Source: Bacteroidota bacterium (GTDB lineage: Bacteria > Bacteroidota > Bacteroidia > AKYH767-A > 2013-40CM-41-45). Taken from it: 46,424 nucleotides of DNA. Shown piece after piece: positions 41,167 to 46,424 of the stretch; the first letter of the stretch is position 1, and each line of letters opens with the position of its first letter. Both the position numbers and the translations under genes were made by a program. The stretch covers positions 1 through 46,424 of the forward strand of contig PLYJ01000124.1 in assembly GCA_003151745.1 (NCBI GenBank), given 5' to 3'. The notes under the pieces are model-generated. The model searched no databases. It saw only the letters and a list, made by a program, of their open reading frames with translations, and had not been told where the DNA came from.

Positions 41167-41179
41167 CTAGTGGGACAAC
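41167..41179 (+). mobile_element. attR of the tRNA-Gln element
   Basis: Exact copy of CTAGTGGGACAAC from the tRNA-Gln 3' end at 35292-35304, preceded by GAG at the same distance. No tRNA body precedes it. Confidence 0.85.
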
Positions 41180-41216
41180 TATAAGTAAGTAAACAAAAAT
41201 AAAAATAAAGTACTGC

Positions 41217-41254
41217 AAAGCCCCCTGTCAAATGGGGGCTTTAGTCATTTTTTT
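41217..41254 (+). terminator. Original tRNA-Gln terminator displaced by the element
   Basis: AAAGCCCCC-TGTCAAAT-GGGGGCTTT is a perfect nine-pair stem followed by AGTCATTTTTTT. It lies 38 bp after attR, where the terminator of an uninterrupted tRNA-Gln gene would be. Confidence 0.75.
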
Positions 41255-41278
41255 GGGCAGCTGCTTTGAAAGAACGAC

Positions 41279-41572
41279 CGGACGTTTCAACGAGGCGGCA
41301 TTACACCACGATGAAACGGCATACCACTCCATCAAGGCGGCATACCGTTTTGACGAAGCGGTGCACCACTTCAACGTGGCGGCATACCATCTCAACGAGG
41401 CGTCGCACCACTACCATAAGGCGACTGACCATCTCACCGAAGCGACACGCCACTTCAACAAGGCGGTGCGTAACCACAACGCGGCGGTGCACCACTTTTG
41501 TAAGGCGGTGCGTAACCACGACGAAGTGACGCACCACTTTTTGGTGGTGGTGCACCGTTTTTGGGGTGAATT
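41279..41572 (+). repeat. 21-bp-period repeat array D (14 units)
   Basis: Fourteen units start every 21 bp from 41279 to 41552 with no phase slip. A typical unit is GCACCACTTCAACGTGGCGG plus one base and differs from a unit of array B at about 4 of 21 positions. The final two units (GCACCACTTTTTGGTGGTGG then GCACCGTTTTTGG) nearly equal the end of array B. ORFs of 87-132 aa are open on both strands because 21 is a multiple of three; the heptads they would encode vary at all codon positions, so I do not call a gene. It lies between attR and the restriction-modification locus. Bases 41573-41783 hold only A+T-rich sequence, with one TACATTTG word at 41688. Confidence 0.93.
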
Positions 41573-41783
41573 GGCGTTTTTGAGGGGAAAAGGGGGGAAT
41601 TGGCCAATGGGAAATGAATATTTTGTTTAATATCCACATTTATCTTTACAAACTATTGAGTTATAAATATTGGAAATAATAGCTTGATACATTTGTAAAC
41701 CGATACAATTAGAAATGCTGTGTAAATGATAAAATTTTAGCAGCGAAATTTATCTAATTTAGCGGCAATAGAAATATCGAAAA

Positions 41784-42695
41784 ATGACAATAGAGAAGTA
41801 TTTAAATAAAGTTGTTCAAGGTGATTGCTTGGAGATAATGAAAGATTTACCTGATAAATCTGTTGATATGATATTGTGCGATTTACCATATGGAACAACT
41901 CAAAATAAATGGGACTCCGTTATTGATTTAAAAAAACTTTGGGCCGAATATGAAAGAGTAGTAAAAGATAATGGTTGTATTGCCTTAACTTCTCAAGGAG
42001 TTTTCACAGCAAAACTTATCCTTAGTAATGAAAAACTTTTTAAATATAAAATAGTATGGATTAAATCTAAACCAACCAATTTTCTAAATGCAAAAATTCA
42101 ACCCTTGCGTAAGCATGAGGACATTTGCATTTTTTATAAAAAACAGCCGACTTATAATCCACAAATGACTGAAGGCGAACCTTACGATAAAGGAATAAGA
42201 AAAGATCAATATACTGGAAGTTATGGAGATTTCAAACCAAGGCATATTAAAAGCAACGGAGAAAGGTATCCCAACGATATTGCTTTTTATGAAGAACAAA
42301 ACATTGATGATTATGTTTATATTAAAACAGCAGAATCTGAAGGCAAAGTTGTACATCCAACACAAAAACCAATCAAACTTGGACAATACTTAATTAGAAC
42401 CTATACGAAGCCAAAAGATATTGTATTAGATAATGCTTGTGGATCAGGGAGTTTTTTGCTTTCAGCAATTCTTGAAGGAAGAAGTTTTATTGGTATCGAA
42501 AAAAATGAAGATGTTTTGTTGCATAAAGTTCATTCTATAGATTACATCAAGGTCTGCACTGATAGAATAAAAGAAACATTGAAATACAAAGAAGTTAAAT
42601 CTTCGACCTTAAAGCTTTTCACCGAACCTATAGTAAAATATCACACCCTGAATTATAAAAATAATTCAAAAAAGACTAGGTCATTGGTTCATTAA
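41784..42695 (+). CDS. DNA methyltransferase, beta class
   Basis: A 303-aa site-specific N6-adenine or N4-cytosine methyltransferase. Motif IV comes first (DLPYGTTQNKWD, about residue 33) and motif I near the C terminus (DNACGSGSFLL, after HPTQKPIKLGQYL), the beta-class order. Motif IV is DLPY rather than the common DPPY. It is followed 24 bp later by a nuclease-methyltransferase gene, so it is probably part of the same restriction-modification locus and may methylate the second strand or protect the host. Confidence 0.9.
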   Translation: MTIEKYLNKVVQGDCLEIMKDLPDKSVDMILCDLPYGTTQNKWDSVIDLKKLWAEYERVVKDNGCIALTSQGVFTAKLILSNEKLFKYKIVWIKSKPTNFLNAKIQPLRKHEDICIFYKKQPTYNPQMTEGEPYDKGIRKDQYTGSYGDFKPRHIKSNGERYPNDIAFYEEQNIDDYVYIKTAESEGKVVHPTQKPIKLGQYLIRTYTKPKDIVLDNACGSGSFLLSAILEGRSFIGIEKNEDVLLHKVHSIDYIKVCTDRIKETLKYKEVKSSTLKLFTEPIVKYHTLNYKNNSKKTRSLVH

Positions 42696-42719
42696 TTTTC
42701 ATTTAAAGAATAAAAACAA

Positions 42720-45467
42720 ATGCCTACAGTTGGGTACAATGAAAGAAGTTGGGCAATAGATGTTATTAGCGAGATTAATCTCCACTTGCATAATAAAAGT
42801 TGGCATTTCAAGAGAGCCGGCGGCGAGAACACAATAAGTAATGAAAGATCAAGCCTATTTCCAGATGTATTGATATTTAAAGACGGGTCAAAAAGTGTTA
42901 TTCTACAGGGATGGGAACTAAAAATGCCCGACACTGCAATTAATGACGCAGAGCTCATTGCGAATGCTATTAAAAAGGCGAAAATATTACAACGTAATAG
43001 TTTTGTTTTATGGAATGTCAAAAGCGCTGTTCTATACTCAAAAAATGGAGAAACATACTCAATATTTAAAACTTGGGATGATATAGGGATAAATACTAGA
43101 AAAGAAGTAGAACAAAAGGAAGAATTATGGAAAGCCTTACTATATAAAATACTTGAGGATCTGAACTCCTATTTTGAATCAGGACAGATCGCTGAAAGTG
43201 TATTTGAAATTTTTGCAATTGATACAGTTATAGATGTAATTCTGGAAAATATTCCAAATACGATTGAAAATATAAAACAAGCAACTAGGTCTCATTCGCG
43301 AATTGATGCCTTAATAAATACATGGTGGTTATCGTCTGCATCAGAATATGGCTGTAAGGTAACATCAGAAAAGGATAAATTTCTCACTCTATCAAAGGTA
43401 ATTTTAACTGATTGGGTTTTTAAAATAGTTTTTGCTCACATACTTAAAAGACAATTCAATGAAGCAAGATTAATAGAGCAAATAAAAGACGAAACTACCA
43501 TAGAGTCCGCAAAAGCAATTATTCTTAGAATCTCTGAACATTGTAATTTCTGGAATATTTTTAGTAATAATCTTGCCCAAGAATATATATCGCAGGTAGC
43601 TTGGAAGCAATTGATTCAACTAAATTTGTTTTTATCAAGTATTAATATAAATGCAATTGATATTGAAATACTTCACAAACTACTTCAAACATCAATTGAA
43701 TCTGCAAAAAGAAAAGTAGCAGGGCAATTTTCAACTCCACAAAAATTAGCTGATTTACTCACAAGATTAACAATTGATAATAAATCAGGGGTTGTATTAG
43801 ATCCTTGTTGTGGAACGGGCACTATAATAAATCAAGCTTATAAGCTTAAAGAAGAATACGAAATTCCTCAAGATAGCATACTCAACAGTATCTGGGCTTC
43901 AGACAAACACTCTTTTCCAATACAGCTATCCACATTAACACTTACCAAGCCCAATAATATTGGCAAAATATTTAACATTTTCAGCAGCGATGTAATTGCT
44001 CTTACGACAGGACAACAAATTGAATTTAAAGATCCGAATAATGGTAATATAGTAATTAAAGAGCTGCCCGTAATTGATTATGTCGTTTCAAACCTCCCAT
44101 TCATTAAAAACGAAGAAATAAAAGTATTAAATCCTGAAATTAAAAATATCAATGATTGGATTAAAGAAAGAACAGGACAGTCAAATATATTAAGCCGCAA
44201 GAGCGATATTTTTGCCTATATCCCCTTTTATCTTTACCAACTTCTATCAGAAAATGGAAAAATTGGATTAATTCTATCAAATGCATGGATGGGTACAGAC
44301 TATGGAGAAATATTTCTTGAATTATTTCAGAAATTTTTCAATATAGAAATTGTTGTCATCTCTGGTAAAGGCAAATGGTTTAAAAATGCAGAGATTGTCA
44401 CAACTCTTTTAATTGCTAATAAAAAAACTCAAACTAATAGTGGAGAAGAAATAATATCCTTTTGCACTTTGAAGAAAGATATTAGTGGAGTAACAAACAT
44501 AAAAACTCTTAGTGAAAATATTATTTTAAATAGCGAGACGGAATTTTTAAATATTAAGCAATATTCATTACACCAAATAAGACAACTTGAAGACATTGGC
44601 ATGCCATGGTGTAGTTACTTTGCTAATTTAGATTGGTTACCAAATGTTTCAGATAAATTAATAAGTTGCAATTCAATTTTTGATTTTACAAGAGGCGAGC
44701 GGAGAGGATGGAACCCTTTATTTTATCCTGCTGTAGGGCACAACATAGAATCGGATTATATTAAGCCTATACTTAAAGATTTAAGGACAACCACTTCCTT
44801 ATTTTGTATTGCTGATAGCGAAGCCTTTTCTTGTTCTAAAAGCATTGAGGAATTGCAGGAGTTACATCATACTGGCGCAATAAATTGGATTAGAAGCTTT
44901 GAAAATCAAAACAATGAGAAAGGAATTCCTTTGAAACAATCTTTGAGAAAAGCTAATATGTTATGGTATGAAATGAAAACGGATAATATGGCAGACTTTG
45001 TTGCAAATGTAAACTATGACAAAAGTCTGTTTATTGCAAAATTTAGCGCTCGTTCATTTATAGATCAAAGAATGATCGGCTTTTCAATTAAGGCTTCATA
45101 CCAAAACGAAAATAAAATACTTTTCCTTGCGCTTTTTAATAGCATCATTAGTATGTTCTTTATTGAAAGCTTCGGATTTGGAAGAGGGCTTGGTGCATTA
45201 GATTTAAGAGCAACTAAATTTGAAAGAGATTTTAAAATTCTCGACCCTTCAATTTTATCCAGTGAACAGAAAACAAGAATTATACAAACTTTTGAGCCTA
45301 TTACTTTAAGAAATAGATTCCCTCTAGAACAAGAATTACTTCAAAGAGATAGAATAAACTTTGAAAATACTTTGTTTGAAATATACAACATTAGTGAATA
45401 TTATGAATCCATTAAATCGTCTCTATTACATTTATATAGAATTAGGTTTGCAGTCAAAGATGAATAA
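42720..45467 (+). CDS. Nuclease-methyltransferase fusion (type IIG-like)
   Basis: A 915-aa protein. The N terminus (~30-80) shows a PD-(D/E)XK-like core: SSLFPDVLIFKDGSKSVILQGWELKMPD. A helical region (~120-340) leads to a gamma-class N6-methyltransferase with motif I VVLDPCCGTGTIINQAY (~360) and motif IV DYVVSNLPF (~455), where the usual NPPF is NLPF. The C-terminal ~300 residues likely form the target-recognition region. This is the layout of single-chain type IIG restriction enzymes. The upstream methyltransferase and 24-bp gap suggest one operon. The gene is strongly A+T rich. Confidence 0.82.
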   Translation: MPTVGYNERSWAIDVISEINLHLHNKSWHFKRAGGENTISNERSSLFPDVLIFKDGSKSVILQGWELKMPDTAINDAELIANAIKKAKILQRNSFVLWNVKSAVLYSKNGETYSIFKTWDDIGINTRKEVEQKEELWKALLYKILEDLNSYFESGQIAESVFEIFAIDTVIDVILENIPNTIENIKQATRSHSRIDALINTWWLSSASEYGCKVTSEKDKFLTLSKVILTDWVFKIVFAHILKRQFNEARLIEQIKDETTIESAKAIILRISEHCNFWNIFSNNLAQEYISQVAWKQLIQLNLFLSSININAIDIEILHKLLQTSIESAKRKVAGQFSTPQKLADLLTRLTIDNKSGVVLDPCCGTGTIINQAYKLKEEYEIPQDSILNSIWASDKHSFPIQLSTLTLTKPNNIGKIFNIFSSDVIALTTGQQIEFKDPNNGNIVIKELPVIDYVVSNLPFIKNEEIKVLNPEIKNINDWIKERTGQSNILSRKSDIFAYIPFYLYQLLSENGKIGLILSNAWMGTDYGEIFLELFQKFFNIEIVVISGKGKWFKNAEIVTTLLIANKKTQTNSGEEIISFCTLKKDISGVTNIKTLSENIILNSETEFLNIKQYSLHQIRQLEDIGMPWCSYFANLDWLPNVSDKLISCNSIFDFTRGERRGWNPLFYPAVGHNIESDYIKPILKDLRTTTSLFCIADSEAFSCSKSIEELQELHHTGAINWIRSFENQNNEKGIPLKQSLRKANMLWYEMKTDNMADFVANVNYDKSLFIAKFSARSFIDQRMIGFSIKASYQNENKILFLALFNSIISMFFIESFGFGRGLGALDLRATKFERDFKILDPSILSSEQKTRIIQTFEPITLRNRFPLEQELLQRDRINFENTLFEIYNISEYYESIKSSLLHLYRIRFAVKDE

Positions 45468-45495
45468 CATCTTATAAAAAATAATATTTCTGTGG

Positions 45496-45523
45496 AGGCA
45501 GGTTTCTTACCCGCCTGTTTTTT
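45496..45523 (+). terminator. Terminator of the restriction-modification operon
   Basis: AGGCAGG-TTTCTTA-CCCGCCT forms a seven-position stem (one mismatch) followed by GTTTTTTG. A similar sequence (CAGGTTTCTTACC) recurs at 46085-46110, after the next gene. Confidence 0.65.
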
Positions 45524-45560
45524 GTGATTTGTGTTATAACTATTTATTTTCGGCAACGAA

Positions 45561-46070
45561 ATGCAACTACAGGTTATCCGGAAAAGAATTCATGAAGTGA
45601 GAGGTCAAAAAGTAATGTTTGATTTTGACCTTGCTGAATTGTATGATGTGGAAACACGGGTTTTAAACCAGGCGGTAAAACGAAATATTGATATTTTTCC
45701 CGAGGACTTTATGTTTCAGCTTACTAAAAAGGAATGGGAAAATATGTCATCACAAATTGTGATGACATACCCTGTTAAACGTCCAAAAACAGCTCTCCCG
45801 TTGGCTTTCACCGAACACGGAGTAACCATGCTTGCCCATGTATTGAAAAGCAAAAAAGCCAGGCAAACAAGTATTGCAATAGTGAGGGCGTTTATTGCGC
45901 TGAAAGAATTTGCTTTAGATTATAAAGAATTTTCTGAAAAACTAAGGAGACTTGAACTCAAATACAACAGGCAATTCAAAGACGTGTATGATGCCATAAA
46001 TTATCTGCTTGATAAGGACAAACAACAAACGGAGCAAAGCCAACGCAAACCGATTGGTTATAAAAACTAA
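45561..46070 (+). CDS. ORF6N-domain DNA-binding protein
   Basis: A 169-aa protein with an ORF6N domain at residues ~1-90: VMFDFDLAELYDVETRVLNQAVKRNIDIFPEDFMFQLTKKEW and LPLAFTEHGVTMLAHVLKSKKA. ORF6N proteins are phage- and element-associated regulators. The C-terminal third (LRRLELKYNRQFKDVYDAINYLLDK) is probably helical and used for dimerisation. It lies 94 bp after the restriction-modification operon and is terminated by a similar hairpin. Confidence 0.88.
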   Translation: MQLQVIRKRIHEVRGQKVMFDFDLAELYDVETRVLNQAVKRNIDIFPEDFMFQLTKKEWENMSSQIVMTYPVKRPKTALPLAFTEHGVTMLAHVLKSKKARQTSIAIVRAFIALKEFALDYKEFSEKLRRLELKYNRQFKDVYDAINYLLDKDKQQTEQSQRKPIGYKN

Positions 46071-46084
46071 CTGTTTCTATACAG

Positions 46085-46110
46085 ACAGGTTTCTTACCGG
46101 CCTGTTTTGT
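46085..46110 (+). terminator. Terminator after the ORF6N gene
   Basis: ACAGG-TTTCTTACCGG-CCTGT followed by TTTGT. Its core resembles the terminator at 45496-45523. Confidence 0.5.
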
Positions 46111-46424
46111 TACAAAGCAGCACTTCCCTCATTTCCCGCTGCCATTTTCACCCTCGCTTTCACAAACTCACTATTTTCTACTCAGATCTACCCAGATCAC
46201 CATCAAAAAATTTGATTCAGGGGTTGGCACGGCCATACCTTTGTCCCGTAATTAATCCCGAAATGCTTCGGGACAAGTGATAAAATGACGTCGGTTTGAG
46301 TAGGTGAATCTGAAATGAACCGAAATGAAATGAAATGAACCGAAATGAGCATCTAAAAAGTTGAGTTGGCTGTTTCGTCGCTGTAATTTTGTCTTCGTAA
46401 TTATACTAATCGCTAATATAAAAC
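46111..46424. other. Non-coding window end
   Basis: About 314 bp with no convincing gene. It contains an inverted repeat TCCCGAA...TTCGGGA (46256-46272) inside outer TTGTCCCG...CGGGACAA arms, and a short run of GAAATGAA words (46312-46348). Confidence 0.5.

Larger units (their letters stand above)
35292..41179. mobile_element. Integrative element in tRNA-Gln (about 5.9 kb)
   Basis: The segment is bounded by exact 13-bp repeats of the tRNA-Gln 3' end. Just inside each end lies a pair of GGGGACGGTA repeats. It encodes a tyrosine integrase next to attR, an unknown 302-aa protein, an HTH protein, a putative replication initiator, a DUF5681 protein, a small ORF and one exported protein. No relaxase, conjugation or capsid genes were recognised, so it is a mobilisable, satellite-like or plasmid-derived element rather than a complete ICE or prophage. 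It is visibly A+T-richer than the left flank. Confidence 0.85.

Noticed and set aside
18-41572. CRISPR arrays
   Set aside because: The 21-bp units are contiguous and degenerate, with no unique spacers and no cas genes in the window.
41232-41630. 132-aa His-rich ORF over array D, and the overlapping 87- and 112-aa ORFs
   Set aside because: They are open only because the 21-bp unit is a multiple of three. ORFs are open on both strands and variation is spread over all codon positions.
41180-46424. Inclusion of the restriction-modification locus within the tRNA-Gln element
   Set aside because: The attR repeat at 41167-41179 ends the element and no further copy of the tRNA end was found to the right.

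Overview
The window looks like a Bacteroidota chromosome segment, probably from a Chitinophagales- or Sphingobacteriales-like bacterium. The evidence is a secreted protein with a type IX secretion (T9SS) sorting tail, repeated -7 promoter boxes of the TAnnTTTG / TAnnTTCG type, a DUF2723 membrane protein, and the absence of strong Shine-Dalgarno sequences. The left 35 kb is mostly housekeeping DNA broken up by toxin-antitoxin (TA) scars, palindromic repeats and one defence-like operon. The right 11 kb is accessory and visibly richer in A+T.

Layout. 1-0.25 kb: a 21-bp-period repeat array (A). 0.4-11.5 kb: hemW, an orphan sensor kinase, panC-panD, a flippase-like membrane protein, the heptose adenylyltransferase gene, an inserted ParE/antitoxin pair, radA, lutB and lysA. 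11.5-13.7 kb: an ArsR regulator followed by three AHSA1/SRPBCC genes (one with an in-frame TGA) and a DoxX-like gene. 13.9-14.2 kb: array B. 14.5-17.6 kb: a two-gene operon of a RecQ helicase fused to a ComF-type phosphoribosyltransferase and a DprA/Smf-like protein, the best candidate for an undescribed defence or DNA-processing system. 17.8-24.6 kb: a DsbA/FrnE-like protein, YceI divergent from an HxlR regulator, a DUF488 protein and two secreted amidohydrolase-like proteins. 24.7-29.8 kb: a scarred accessory strip with a frameshifted RelE plus antitoxin, an orphan MNT nucleotidyltransferase, a PD-(D/E)XK-like protein, a T9SS-exported beta-propeller/PKD protein, a PIN/antitoxin pair, a decayed ParE plus antitoxin and a duplicated T9SS tail. 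29.9-30.2 kb: array C. 30.2-35.1 kb: thiL, a polysaccharide deacetylase and the DUF2723 protein. 35.23 kb: tRNA-Gln(TTG).

A 5.9-kb integrative element occupies 35.29-41.18 kb. It is bounded by a 13-bp duplication of the tRNA-Gln 3' end and carries matching paired arm-type repeats at both ends. It encodes a tyrosine integrase, an unknown protein, a helix-turn-helix protein, a putative replication initiator, a DUF5681 protein and small cargo. Beyond it come array D and then a restriction-modification locus (a beta-class methyltransferase plus a 915-aa nuclease-methyltransferase) and an ORF6N-domain protein.

The most unusual signal is the set of four arrays (A-D). All have a unit length of 21 bp with almost no phase slips, and their sequences are diverged but related. 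B and D have 14 units each, share their last ~30 bp, and lie in the same orientation upstream of the two defence-like operons. A second genome-wide theme is palindromic repeats of several families, four of which interrupt hemW in frame. All homology statements come from recognising motifs by eye. No search was run.
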